DNA of 64,000 nt from Hydnum rufescens UP504 (Eukaryota > Basidiomycota > Agaricomycetes > Cantharellales > Hydnaceae): the NCBI GenBank assembly GCA_014904985.1, contig MU129022.1, positions 6,319-70,318 on the forward strand. The letters run 5' to 3'. Positions 1 through 11,024 of the stretch are shown here, piece after piece. The translations under genes and the position numbers were made by a program. How positions within the stretch are numbered: the stretch's first letter is position 1; the number at the start of each line of letters is the position of its first letter. Below the pieces are notes generated by a model, which was given only the letters and a program-made list of their open reading frames with translations, ran no database searches and was not told the DNA's origin.

Positions 1-73
1 CAGGCACTATAAAAACCCAAAGGCTCATTGATATCTAACTACGGATTACATTTGCGTGGCCTGACCGGGTCTG
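1..73. mobile_element. Right terminus of a further PHI element (PHI-0), cut by the window start
   Basis: The first ~73 bases match the right terminus of PHI-1 (20,225-20,284): both contain GGCTCAT-ATATCTAACTA-TTACATTTG-GTGGC(C)TGAC in the same order with small differences. The same words occur in inverted orientation at 43,065-43,130. The body of this copy would lie to the left of the window, so its array and target duplication cannot be seen. It is the third terminus-bearing copy in 64 kb. Confidence 0.7.
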
Positions 74-1319
74 AAGTTGATTAAAGCAACATAAGTGCTC
101 CTCACAGTTGGATCGGATGCCAAGATCAGGAATGCATCCATTCAGATTGAGGCCTCCCAACAGGGGGGGGAGTGCTGAATCTGCGATGAAATCCCAAGTC
201 AATCTGCAGATCGGAATCCGCCAGTCTTCACATATACAAAGGGGCCCAGTAAGCCCATGGACATGACCAAGCAACCGAGCGGACAAAATTTTTTGGAGAC
301 TATCACTGGAGCCTTTCAAGCTGGGCTTCCCCACACTGAAGCACATGTGTAACTCACAGTACTCACAAGCCCTGCATAATACGGAAGCATGCTCTCAACT
401 GGGACTAAAAATTGACAAAGGACCCTCCATAGCTAGGACCCCACAAGCAGGCTGGGGTGGAGGGGTAAAACCCCCACGATGTCTCTATACCATAAAAAGA
501 GTAACTTTCCCCCATGTCCGTAGATTAGCTGCATCCAACATTTCCATACTGCTATATCTCAAGCCTAAGGGACTCGTAGGCTGCATCAGGGGCAAGCAAC
601 CCTATTCTGTATCAGTTACAGTAATTTAATTGCACTTTTTATATGTTTGAAGCCCTGATTCATGCATCCAGAATCCCTTGCCTGCTGGCCAAGATACTGT
701 GGCATCTGGATGGATCTGCCAGATTTTTGTTGGATTACCATCCTTGGATGGAGGCCCTGCCCAATGCGGGGTATCCAGATCTGAGCCCATCCAAGGATCT
801 GCAGATCCAATCTGCAGAGCATCCAACTCTGTCTGAGGGCCCTAAAGCAACAGATGGGTTCCCTAATGGACATGAGCTCGAAGACATGTCCATTGCAAAC
901 CTGCTTTGCTCAGCAAAGCTGGTTTTGACAAAACCTCACAGGAAGCAAGCAATATTTTGGTGCTATCCTCAATCACTCGATGGGACATAAACACGTATAT
1001 CAGCATGTTCCTCAAGCCAGACCAGTGAACACCACGAGATTTCTGAATGTTGACGCTCAGCATGGGGGGGACTTAAACATTCAGTCTTCTGCTCTCTGGC
1101 AATGCAGGTATAGACCTGTTTTTACAGATATCAGTGTTCCTCCTCATCTACTACCTACCATTTTGGTACCAAAGCCAAAGTACAGCTGCTTTAAAAGAGA
1201 CCATCGCAGAAGTTGTTTCACCTAAAGGGTCAAGTAGTGTTTTAGAACTTTACACTGAGCTGAGCACTGAGCTAGCTTCCTCATACCATTTCTAAGACCA
1301 TTGGCTGATTGATTTCAAA
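74..1319. other. Region with no recognisable gene
   Basis: Only short open frames (up to 115 codons) without family resemblance, splice structure or repeat structure that I could see. Confidence 0.5.
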
Positions 1320-1636
1320 CGTCAGGATCAGAATCTGACATTTTCCTTCCACCCATGACTTACCTGTCAGAGTATCATTGTTGTCCACCCATCTATCCAT
1401 ATGGCACCTACTTCTCCAAATGCTCTCACCACCCCTCTCCCTCCATTCAGTCAGGTTATTGTCTTGCCATTATTGGCCATGGCTCTTATTATTATTGTCC
1501 TTGTACTATTGGGCCTTGACCAGTGGGCTGTGGGCTGGGTAAGCAACCAGTGGCAGCATTGGCAGCCTTGTCAGCACCCCTTGTCCCCTTGCTCCCCACA
1601 TGAGTCAATACAGTGCCAATAAAGACTCCTCCTGCT
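1320..1636 (+). repeat. Dispersed repeat family C, copy 1 (5' part)
   Basis: This stretch is clearly related to 24,690-25,180 and 41,650-42,155 (both on the minus strand). The shared text includes CAGAGTATCATT, a frame starting M-(A/V)-P-T and rich in I, V and L that looks like one membrane segment, and a GACCAGTGGGCTRTGGGCTGGG block. The copy is interrupted at 1,637 by a MITE and resumes at 2,218 with CTCCTACTCTGCCCCC, matching the uninterrupted copy near 24,850. The membrane-like frame is short (73 codons) and its function is unknown. Confidence 0.75.
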
Positions 1637-2217
1637 TATGGTTGCTGAAGTTGGGTTACAAACCCTGGAAACCTGAGTTTGAACCTGAACCTGACCTGTG
1701 GTCAGGTTCAGGTTTTGCCCTCATGGGTGATCTCAGGTTTTGGGCCCCCCATGTTTTCAGGTTCAGGTCAGGTTCAGGTTTAACCCAGGTTCAAACCTGA
1801 AATCATGAGCCCCTTCAGACATGAGAAATATCTGAGCTGAACACTGATTTTAAACATAATCCAGAATGAGTCATCAATTCTGGCAAGTTCCAGAGTTATG
1901 TAAGCAGGTAGAAATAGGTTACTTTGAACTGAAGTTAACATAAAACCTCATGCAAGGTTTATATTGACTATACATAGTCTATATGGAACCTGCTTGCATA
2001 ACTCTGGAACTTGCCAGAATTGATGACTCATTCTGGATTATGTTAAAATCAGTGTTCAGCTCAGATATTTCTCATGTCTGAAGGGGCTCATGATTTCAGG
2101 TTTGAACCTGGGTTAAACCTGAACCTGAACCTAACCTAAGATAGGTTTTCTTCAGGTGAGGTTCAGGTTTTGCCAAATGGGGCAAAACCTGACCTGAACC
2201 TGACTTTGGCAACCATA
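1637..2217. mobile_element. hAT-like MITE with subterminal AGGTTCAGGTT repeats and 8-bp target duplication
   Basis: Termini are TATGGTTGC...GCAACCATA. Most of the 581-bp element is a long inverted repeat (about 1,660-1,925 against 1,985-2,200). Many copies of AGGTTCAGGTT/AACCTGAACCT lie near both ends, like the subterminal transposase-binding repeats of hAT elements. The flanks are CTCCTGCT (1,629-1,636) and CTCCTACT (2,218-2,225), an 8-bp target duplication with one mismatch. A second family member at 27,853-28,518 has a perfect 8-bp duplication. There is no coding capacity. The hAT label is inferred from the 8-bp duplication and subterminal repeats. Confidence 0.8.
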
Positions 2218-2645
2218 CTCCTACTCTGCCCCCATTCCCTGAATCCTCACCACCCATCCTGATCCCTGTAACTATAGTGATCAACATGCTATTGCACATG
2301 CCCCTGTGAAGCACCCTTAACCTCCTTCCTAATCTAGTTGCTGATGTAATTAGTGTAGTTGCAAGGATTGTAGCCATGGGCCTAGCTGTAAATAGATCTA
2401 TCTTTTGCCTGGACTTCTACATGATGTGTGAAACCATGACCTCTGCCCTATCTCAGTCTAGCCTCACATCTCAATGATGCAGCCACGATACTAATGTACA
2501 AACAGGTACAACCACAGCCGCTCCACAAGCCTGCTGTTATACAAAGGATCTGGGGTATGAGTCGCATACAAGCATGACTCATGCAGTAAAGTCCATCCCC
2601 CTAGCCTCTAATTGCTAACACTCCCTTCCTACCTCTAGACAGCTG
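2218..2645. other. End of family C copy 1, then no recognisable feature
   Basis: The first ~70 bases continue family C copy 1 after the MITE. The rest shows no gene or repeat I could identify. Confidence 0.45.
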
Positions 2646-3062
2646 TTGCACCCCTTTGGCCAATGGCTGCCCCTCCATCCTCCCATTCCCTTGTTCCCTT
2701 CCCTTGCTTCTCCCACGCTCGAGGCAAAGCCAGTGCCTAGCCTTGCACATGGTCTCCCTGTTCAAAGTGAGTGCTTAGAACAGCAGGATTTCCTTTCCCT
2801 TTCAGTTCACAGACAAGTTGACTCCATCTCGTCCAATGATGACTCTCACATATATTTGAAGTCAGATAGTGTGATATTACATTGGTTCCCTCTAGCTGAT
2901 GAGACAGTTGAACCCCTTATGCCACCTCAATCCACTACCTCTCTACCTGCCGCATATTCCTACAGCCCCCAGCCCTCCTCCAAGATGGAGCAGATGTGGG
3001 AAATTGCCCAGACCCAACCCACACAACAAAATACCCCACAGTATCCCATCCTCATATCATGA
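2646..3062 (+). CDS. Proline/serine-rich open frame, unrecognised
   Basis: A 138-codon open frame, rich in proline and serine, with no family I recognise. An overlapping frame runs at 2,899-3,150. It sits between repeats and may be a fragment of the same decayed gene as 3,207-3,986. Low confidence that it is translated. Confidence 0.2.
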   Translation: MHPFGQWLPLHPPIPLFPSLASPTLEAKPVPSLAHGLPVQSECLEQQDFLSLSVHRQVDSISSNDDSHIYLKSDSVILHWFPLADETVEPLMPPQSTTSLPAAYSYSPQPSSKMEQMWEIAQTQPTQQNTPQYPILIS

Positions 3063-3206
3063 GGATGTACTCTATCATGCAGCTATGCATGAATGCTTAG
3101 CAATTCCCCCCCATCTTCATTCCATAGGACACTACTGTGAGATCACTTGAAGACTCGATGAGCCAGTAGGCAAGTACATGGACCCTTCTCTGAAGCACCC
3201 ATAACA

Positions 3207-3986
3207 ATGTACCAATTTCTCATGGTATGGACCAAATTCACCCTGGCACAGTACAGTACATCGTACTTTCTATTCAAGGAGGATAGATGGGAGTGGTTTG
3301 TAGATAAAGAGCTGCTCATCATGATACAGACAGCATTAGAGAGGTTGCAGAATGTCATCTCAGATGTTATAGCTATAGTAGGGGAGGAGGAACACTGATT
3401 TGTAATAGATTGCAAAGGCAAATTAACAGAGCAGCTATGGACTTCATGGGAGCTCAAGGAGCTGATGATGGCCAATAAGCTGCTAAAGCTGAGGGTCAAG
3501 CTGGCCTTCGTTTGACTATATAAGCTGAAGAAGCTGCACATGGGAGAAGGCCTGTCCACTCCTATGGGCTCTGAGGATTCCCTTCCCCCTATGCCAGAAC
3601 TCAGAGAGTGTCTACATAAAGCCTGGCATGACAAGTGCCTTCCCACCAGAAGGGTCACCCATCGAGCTCTCACAGCAGGATGGGAGGCTATTGAGGCTGA
3701 TATTGATGGAACCAAACCTATCACCCACTCGACAAGGCATCCCTTTTCAGGGAACCAAGCCATGAAGTATGCTGATTATGACATCCAGCTTGAGGAAGCA
3801 CTGGACATGCAGCCCCTCCCCTGTGTAGACACAGAGCCCTATGGCTTAGGGATATTTGTGCCAGCCACAAATCTCAAGGAGTCTAAAGTGAGTGTGAGCC
3901 ATGAATCCACTCGCAGCCCTAGAGCAGGTCTTGGATTGGTTTTCAACCTGACAGCATGGCCCATGCCTCCTTCAGACCTTACATGA
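3207..3986 (+). pseudogene. Fragments of an unrecognised decayed gene
   Basis: Two plus-strand frames (3,207-3,398 and 3,540-3,986) read as ordinary protein and are joined by a stretch that is protein-like but carries a stop (TTCGTTTGAC near 3,508). The second contains a run of charged and aromatic residues around ALTAGWEAIEADIDG. No domain is recognised. The frame opposite (3,143-3,763, minus) is most likely a shadow. It is probably a remnant of a transposon-associated gene. Confidence 0.3.
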
Positions 3987-4099
3987 TCTGGGAGCTTGCT
4001 CACCTACTGAGCTGCATCCATAGATCTGGAGGCATCACCCACTAAGTGGCAGGAGATCCCCCTCTATGACTCCATGCCCCATGAATCCACCACTCCAAT

Positions 4100-4990
4100 G
4101 CTGAACCTGCTGTGGAAGATAAAAACATCCAGTATCAGAAAATGTGAAATCACACCACTCCCAGCCTTTGGATGATCACATGACCAATTATGAAATTAAT
4201 TACAGCTATGCATGGAAATCGAATTTGTTTTATAACTCCGTCAGTTTTGATTGGAGAGGTATGCCCATATGACTCCTGGAAAGCCACAATTCACACCTTT
4301 CGAACGGTACCAAACACAAGTCAAATGGACCAAAACTGCACTCTCCAGGCCAATTTTACTATCAAAATTTGGGATTTCCAGTAAAAAACAAATTTCTCTC
4401 TCAGTTCGCATCCAATCCCCTTGGAACAACTGTGCCTAGAAAGATATAAAAAATCCGCATCCAACGGTACCAAGAATGTGAAGAACAGATCAAAACTGAA
4501 CTCTACAGAATGATATTACTATCAGAATCAACACCCATCAGTAAAAAATGAATTTCTCTGTCAGTTCACATTGGTTCTGCTCAAACCACCGTGCCCAGAA
4601 AGCTGTTAAAAATACGCATTGAATGATACCAAGAACATCTATTACAGATGCAAATTGCTGTTTCTGCATTGAATCCCATCCCATGCACTTGTCCCCATTA
4701 TCAACCAGCAACAAAACACCTTAACCATTGGACTATGCCCAAATTAATCTCCAAAACCCAGAGATATCCCTTCATTTCACCTCCCAGAGTGCTCCACATG
4801 GTCAGTGACCTCATGCTCCAAGCATTCCACATGCTCAGCAAATTGGTGACATCACCCCTTCCAGGCTGGTCAGACACTTCCATTGATCTCAAAAGGCATG
4901 TCATTTTGATGTTTGTATAGGACCTAATAGGCCTGTGTTCTCTTTGATATCAAATATTGATCAAAAGGGGCCTTTATATTGAACAAGTGC
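4100..4990 (-). repeat. SINE-like repeat with tRNA-type head, copy 1
   Basis: Homologous, in inverted orientation, to 23,740-24,570. Read on the minus strand, a tRNA-like head at about 4,745-4,665 has an A-box-like TAGTCCAATGGTTAAGG and a B-box-like GGGATTCAA, spaced as in a pol III promoter. Downstream come about three degenerate copies of a ~130-bp module containing GGTACCATTCGATG-like and ACTGACAGAGAAATT-like words. Variants of this module also occur inside the solo LTRs at 28,602-29,813 and 45,297-46,663. The sequence before the head (4,760-4,990) is also shared by both copies. The exact ends were not determined. Confidence 0.65.
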
Positions 4991-5148
4991 AGTTTTGACA
5001 TAGTTTTGACATCAATTTGAGATCAAAGTACAGACTTGAGAATTATTCTGTTAGGCTTTATGCAAGTTTGGCCATCTGTCATTCATCCAATCAATCAAAA
5101 ACAATAAACCAACTAAAGAATTTATACATAGGAAAATGAATCATAATC

Positions 5149-8100
5149 CTAGGCTTCTTCTACACTAGCTTGATCCATAGCAACTATCAAACTGGCCTCC
5201 TGTGGCTCGAAGGACTCTTCCAACTCTCCACCCTCTGTATCATCAGAACTTGCATCAGAATCATAGTCTGCAGATGATCTCTCATTCCTTCGAGTAGTCA
5301 GGGGAGGCTGGAGATCTGATATGGCAGTAGCATCAAACTCCATTTCATGTTGAACCTGAGTCCAAACAGCATGGTGTTCTTGCAGTGGCAAAGGCCTGCA
5401 AATATTATCCCAAGAAGGAGCACCAGATGAGATAGGAACCTGGACCATGTCCTTTTCCAAGCTGTCATCCACTCATACAGCTGGTTTGCCTGGTGAAGTG
5501 CAAAATATGATACATCTTCATCTTCAGACCCCATGAATACCTCCATCACATGAGAATACTCCTCACAGAACCAAGTCTGAAGATTTGCATGCTCAGCCTT
5601 GCATCTCTCAAGCTCCTGGCAACAGTTGGCTATCTCTTGTGAGAGCTGGATACCCTCTTTGACTGAAGGGTCACCCAGCCATGGGGGCACAATCCCATCA
5701 GGAAAATCTGCGATATCACCTCTTGAATCCTCCCAAATATCCTGATCCACATCAAGTTGGTAGAGTCCCTCCATTGTGAGCATAGGAGGAACATATGCCC
5801 CCCATCCGAATACCTCCTTTCCCCCGAAGTGCCACCAGTTCCTTCAACTTTGCATTGTATTTCTTCACCGTGGCTTCAATTCCTCCAGACCGACTTTTGA
5901 CTGCTTTCTCAACATGGGCCTTGGTCTTTTGGTCCAATATGCGACTTGAATTTGCATGGTCCAAAGTTGCAAGCTCAAACTTCCTGGCTCTCAGCTTCCT
6001 GAGGAGCTGCTCCCAAAGCACACAAGGTTGAGCTGGACATTAACCCATTTATCCCTCTTGAGCCTGGCTTAATTCAGCAGCAGATGTCCAGTCAGATAAC
6101 CGTAGCTCATCAGTCTTCTTCTTGATGGTACCCTCCAAGCACTGGATAGCCTCCCTCAACAGCTGGACCTTCTCTTGCCACTCTGCCTGTACCAAGTTGC
6201 TTGCTGTTGACTCCCCTTCAACCAAATTTATCCCCTCTGCAATAGCATCCTTCAGATTCTCTTTCTGAGATTCAAGGGTTGCGGTCAGAGATATGATCCT
6301 TTCAATTGCCTGTGCACCTTTGGTCTGAGATTGGCGTGAAACTGGTCGGCTATGGTACTCTCGTTGAGCCTTAAACTGGTCCAGTAAATAACTGATAGAG
6401 CGATTCCCCAGCTTCATTTCAGCCTCCTCCATACGTCTTTGTGCCCGATCAAGTCGGTCCTGGAGCCACTTTCCCATTCCTACTCGCTTTACCCAATCAA
6501 TATGCTCCATCTGAAGGTCAAGAATGAAGAGACGTCGGTGATAACCTGTGACCCGCAGCCCAGGGATAAGTCAGCGAAGTTGGCTCCAAAATCGCTCACA
6601 TCCTTCACCATCTGAGAGACCCCAATGCTCTGATTTACGTGGATGGTACCAGAGCTGGCATGCCCACTGATGACCATATGCATGGAATATAGAAACCCCC
6701 CACTCAAAGCGAGGCAGCCATTCTGGCCTGAACTTCCACTTCTTCAAACTTTGATCCATCTGACAGCCAATATCATACAAGGCTCCAACCCTCCAACGAC
6801 CCGGTAAGTGGTTCAGAAGAGTCTCAAGGAGGGCAAAGACATAGAACTGCTTCTCGCCCGGAGTCCACATGCTTGCTACTGCAAGTGGCAAATCATGATG
6901 GCACAAGAGAGCCATGACCCCAGTGTCTTCAAAAAACTGTGTTGATGCCTTAACCCAATCTCCATCAGCTGCAATGAATGACTCCCTACATGCATCATAT
7001 GCTGAGTTCGGTGCATGGAGACCTGGTTCAACCTTATCAACCTCAGAGGGATCTCCATCAAAATCGTGAGTGTCTGCTTTCCGCTTCTGGCCAGCATGTG
7101 ATGATCTGGCAGGTCGCATCTCTGACATTCTCCTCTCCCACTGCTCAAGGTACCCCCTTGCTAAAACAATTGTCCCAGGGGCAATAATCGGAGGATCGTG
7201 ATTCCCGCTCTCCCCTTCATGTCCAGCTCGTCGATCTCTATCACTGGATCCGTTTGAGTTGGAAGTTTCCATCAATACAAACAATTGCCTGGACTCTGTA
7301 GGTTCCAATACAATTAGATTAGATATCACATCAATGCATCGATAATAGTCTAACTCACTGCATACTAGGAGATTCTGTATAGTTTCCTCCAAAACACAGT
7401 GGACATCGGGACCTCAAGTACGCACTGGGGCGCACTGAATCCACAGATGCAGGGGTGGCAGGAGCAGGACTGGTGGGAGCGGCATCGGGGTGAGGGACAA
7501 GCTTCGGTTGACTCTGAACATTGGGATATTTACGGTCATTCACCGGGGTCTTCTCATCCAACTCATTGTTCAAACACGTCTTATCACCTGCAATTATCTG
7601 GGTGATTTCCGCTCTCACCAAGCGAACAAGCACTTGATAGTATGCAAGTGCATTTGCAAAGCGTCGCCGAAATGAGTCTCCCGTGGCAAATTCATGCCCA
7701 CGAGCCCTGAGATATTCCACCACCGTGGCTGCCCATGCCCTTTCATTGGGTGCCATGTTGAGAAAAAGGGAGGCTACAAATTCCAACATGTCGAGACTGA
7801 CTGCCAAGCTAGGACAAAGAGGGGCGCAAGGAAAAAAGCCGCGCTCAATGAGCTGGATGCCAGCTGTGCGGCACAAGCAGACCTCTAGCACAATGTTCTC
7901 CAATCGCTCCATGGAAACGCAGAGCACCTTAAGGGAGCGAAGCTTCTTGCCACATGTGCACATAGCCGGATTGCCAGGGGTACTGCTAGCAGACTTGGAG
8001 AAACGTTCCCGCATGACTTTCATGAAAGGGTGTAGAAGGCTGGGAAGCACATCGTTGTTCCACCTATATGCCTGAGCATGTTTACGGCGTGCATGGCGAG

Positions 8101-8353
8101 ATCGCCTATCTTTCAGTATCTGTATTTTTGAGGGAGAAGCTTGAACACTCTCATATTGCAGAGCAAGGGGCTCCCAGCTGACATATTCGGATCGCATAAA
8201 AGGAGTATCTGGAGTAGCTGCTGACGACGATAAGTATTCGAGTGAAGGAGAGGGTGAGGTGAGAGATGCAGATGCATGTGGTGCAGGGAGAATTGAAGGT
8301 GTACTGGAGCCTCTCGGCTTTTTGGAGGGTCGTGGACAGCTCAGGCTGGTCAT
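5149..8353 (-). CDS. KDZ (Kyakuja-Dileera-Zisupton) family transposase with CxC cysteine cluster
   Basis: This multi-exon gene encodes a cut-and-paste transposase of the KDZ superfamily. In transcript order it shows a Ser/Pro-rich N-terminus, a cysteine-cluster region with CLCRTAGIQLIERGFFPC, and LRARGHEF typical of CxC domains. The KDZ catalytic region follows: VCIDGNFQLKR, YDIGCQ, FHAYGHQWACQ and SDGEGCERFWS. After that come HRRLFILDLQ and long coiled-coil helices ending in PPWLGDPSVKEGI. Exon blocks are about 8,353-7,400, 7,260-6,571, 6,510-6,049, 6,021-5,783, 5,783-5,473 and 5,472-5,149. I chose the ATG at 8,353 because the longer frame starts without ATG. A frame change near 7,235, just after the first catalytic Asp motif, is not explained by an obvious intron. 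The gene may therefore be slightly broken, or may hold an intron I misplace. A 151-bp minisatellite lies immediately upstream. Confidence 0.88.
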
Positions 8354-8439
8354 TTTGGGCTTTCTGTGCTTTCTGCTCTGAGCGTTTCTCTCTTCTCCTT
8401 TGTGCGGCAACGACGTGTCTGATCATTATGGCAACCTGC

Positions 8440-9510
8440 AGAGGTGGATGAGGCTGTATGACAAGTTCCGATGAGTGGCGGCTGCAGACAAAGCTGTGGC
8501 GTGACACTCAAGAACCTTCGAAGAGGGCGTGAGGCGCTGGATTAGACTGGGAAAAAAAAACAAAGACGATAGGGCGGAGCCGTGCGAGATACGTTCCCAG
8601 GGGAGTGTATGCTGGGTTCTGATGAGTGGCGACTGCAGACAAAGCTGCAGTGTGACACTCAAGAACCGTTGAAGAGGGCGCGAGGTGACCAGATTAGACT
8701 GGAAAAAAAATGACGATGATAGGGTCGGAGCTGTGCGAGATACATTCCCAGGGGACTGTATGCTGGGTTCTGATGAGTGGCGACTGCAGACAAAACTGCA
8801 GTGTGACACTCAAGAACCATTGAAGAGGGCACGAGGTGACCAGATTAGACCAGATTAGACTGGAAAAAAAACGAAGACGATAGGGCGGAGCCATGTGAGA
8901 TACGTTCCCAGGGGACTGTATGCTAGGTTCTGATGAGTGGCGACTGCAGACGAGCTGCAGTGTGACACTCAAGAACCTTTGAGGACGGCGAGGTGACCAG
9001 ATTAGACTGGAAAAGCAAACAAAGACGATAGGATGGAGCTGTGCGAGGTACGTTCCCAGGGGACTGTATGCTGGGTTCTGATGAGTGGTGACTGCAGACG
9101 AAGCTGCAGTGTGACACTCAAGAACCTTTGAGGACGGTGCGAGGTGACCAGATTAGACTGGAAAAAGAAACAAAGACGATAGGACGGAGCCGCGAGAGGT
9201 ACGTTCCCAGGGGACTGTATGCTGGGTTCTGATGAGTGGCAACTGCAGACAAAGCTGCAGTGTGACACTCAAGGACCTTTGAGGACAGCGTGAGGTGACC
9301 AGATTAGACTGGAAAAACAAACAAAGACGATAGGATGGAGTCGCAAGAGGTACGTTCCCAGGGGACTGTATGCTGGGTTCTGATGAGTGGCGACTGCAGA
9401 CGAAGCTGCAGTGTGACACTCAAGAACCTTCGAAGAGGATGTGCAGTAGCCGGATTAGACTGGGTTCTGTTGAGTGGTGACTGCAGGCGAAGCTGCGGTG
9501 TGACACTCAA
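8440..9510. repeat. Minisatellite, ~151-bp period, about 7 units
   Basis: Tandem units carry GGTTCTGATGAGTGG, GACTGCAGACRAAGCTGCAG, GTGTGACACTCAAGAACC, GACCAGATTAGACTGG and CGTTCCCAGGGGACTG in fixed order. The period is about 151 bp from 8,470 to 9,480, and the last unit is truncated. The array lies directly upstream of the KDZ gene, where its promoter or the element's subterminal region would be. Frames through it give repeated peptides, which follow from the repeat and are not evidence of a gene. Confidence 0.9.
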
Positions 9511-9534
9511 AGAAGTTAGTTAGACAGAAATTCT

Positions 9535-9690
9535 GCTTCCGGAGGGCCACTTCAGCTACACAAGAAACGTTTCTAGGAAATGCGTTTCTCAAATATAAAA
9601 ATGGGGAAACACTTTTAGGGTTACTTTGGCTGCACGAGAAACATTGGGAAATGTGTTTCCCATATAAAAATTGGGAGATGTTTTTAGTCA
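9535..9690. repeat. Two imperfect ~70-bp tandem copies
   Basis: CTACACAAGAAACGTTTCTAG...ATATAAAAATGGGGAA is followed by CTGCACGAGAAACATTGGG...ATATAAAAATTGGGAG. Both contain an ATATAAAAA word. The pair may form part of a promoter or of the KDZ element end; this is not established. Confidence 0.5.
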
Positions 9691-10151
9691 TTTCACCACT
9701 TTTATATTGAGACAAGACTCGGATGTTCAATCTTGAGGGCAAAATCAACTGACAATGGTCCCAAGTGCTCGATCTGACTGAATATCTTCGCATTCAGAAT
9801 AAGCTGCACTATTCTCCCTTTGTTGAAGCCACCATCAATCAAACATGTTGCTCACGCTCCCTTCTCCCCGGGTGCAAAGCCGCCATGATCACCTTCCAAT
9901 GGTCCACCCCCACAGATGGTATACCACCACTTTTGGCCCTGTCCCTCTGCAGCTAGCCACAATGATCGCGGCCTTGCTATGCTCAAATTCAAATCACGTT
10001 ATGGTTACGTACCGCTTCGGGAAGGCCATTATTCCTAAAGCTTACCTGAGTCCAAGTTCTATGGCCGTCATCATGGAGAATTATTCTAAGTATATCCTTC
10101 CAGTGCATTCTGACCTGAATTGAATCACTAATTTGCTTCATCCTCTTATAG
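9691..10151 (+). other. Upstream of the GRF gene; possible extra 5' exons
   Basis: Overlapping open frames (9,765-9,956 and 9,845-10,123) may hold 5' exons of the GRF gene, since a good 3' splice site (CACTAAT...CTTATAG) ends at 10,151. I could not join them in frame with confidence. Confidence 0.35.
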
Positions 10152-10860
10152 CCAACCTTGCCAAGCAGTCTGCTTCCGAGGTTCCAACTTTGCAAAAGGG
10201 GCTCATGGATCCAAATTTGTGCATGACTTGCACTCACAGCATGTCAGGCAGTCAGTTCAGGCATGTTGTGAATGCGAAACTCCTCTGCCATTGCACAGAT
10301 GTTGATATCGAGGGTATGGATGACGAATATTGTTCTCATAGAGGATCAGACTAATCGATCTATTTCTTAACCAGTGGGATACTTTGTTGCTAGGACTGCT
10401 CAGAATTTTGGCAAGGGATTTTATAGGTGTTCAAGGACTGATAAGGACAAATGCAATTTTTTTGGTGAGTGCCTGACTCTAGTTCTCACATATTTATGTT
10501 TCTTTGACATATTGTTATTATGACTTAGCGTGGTCTCGTGAGCCTGCCGTGATTTCGACTGCCACCACCAGCACAATGTCTATGGATGATAATACGACTC
10601 GCGATTCCACCACTCCCACTCACACTTCACACTATCATGACAGTCAACCTGTATCCACCAGTCCAGTCCGTCTGGGCCAATCCCATTCCTCTTCCTTAGT
10701 GTTAATGTCTCGTGAAGAAATGTGCACCAAAATATCACTTTTGACAACTCAACTCATGGAAAAGGAGGAGGAAATTAGAGTGGCAATGCGCTGGAAGGAA
10801 GAGGCAGAAGCCAAGCTGGAGGATATAAAGGATGTTCTTCAGTCAATTTTAGATCGTTGA
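10152..10860 (+). CDS. GRF-type zinc-finger protein with C-terminal coiled coil
   Basis: Three exons are visible: 10,152-10,313, 10,375-10,464 and 10,529-10,860. The introns are 61 nt (10,314-10,374) and 64 nt (10,465-10,528), with GT...AG ends and frame kept at both junctions. The joined frame gives LLCHC early on, then ARTAQNFGKGFYRCS and KCNFFAWS. This is the CxC...R.A.N.G..FY.C....C.FF.W pattern of GRF zinc fingers. It is followed by a Thr/Ser-rich linker and a charged coiled coil to the stop at 10,860. GRF fingers bind single-stranded or damaged nucleic acid in other proteins; here the partner is unknown. Small GRF-coiled-coil proteins of this kind often sit among transposons in mushroom genomes. 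The true start is uncertain. Confidence 0.75.
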
Positions 10861-11024
10861 CAATGTTAATAATCTTTCCAATTCATTTTTGAATTATCTA
10901 ACTTTGCAGCCTAACTAAGTAACATAGGCAATCAAGGAATGTACTATATACTCTTAACATGATTATACAGGTAATTCAAGTGAAATTAACTATGAAGTGT
11001 ATAAGGATTGTATTAGTATTAAAG

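Noticed and set aside
2646..3062. Exon of the family C repeat's gene
   Set aside because: Other family C copies (24.7 and 41.7 kb) are not followed by this sequence.
3143..3763. 206-codon minus-strand frame
   Set aside because: It lies opposite a plus-strand frame with more protein-like composition and has no recognisable motif.
8426..9510. Serial ~90-codon frames containing SSEPSIQSPGNV as a repeat protein
   Set aside because: They follow directly from the 151-bp minisatellite and each ends within a unit.
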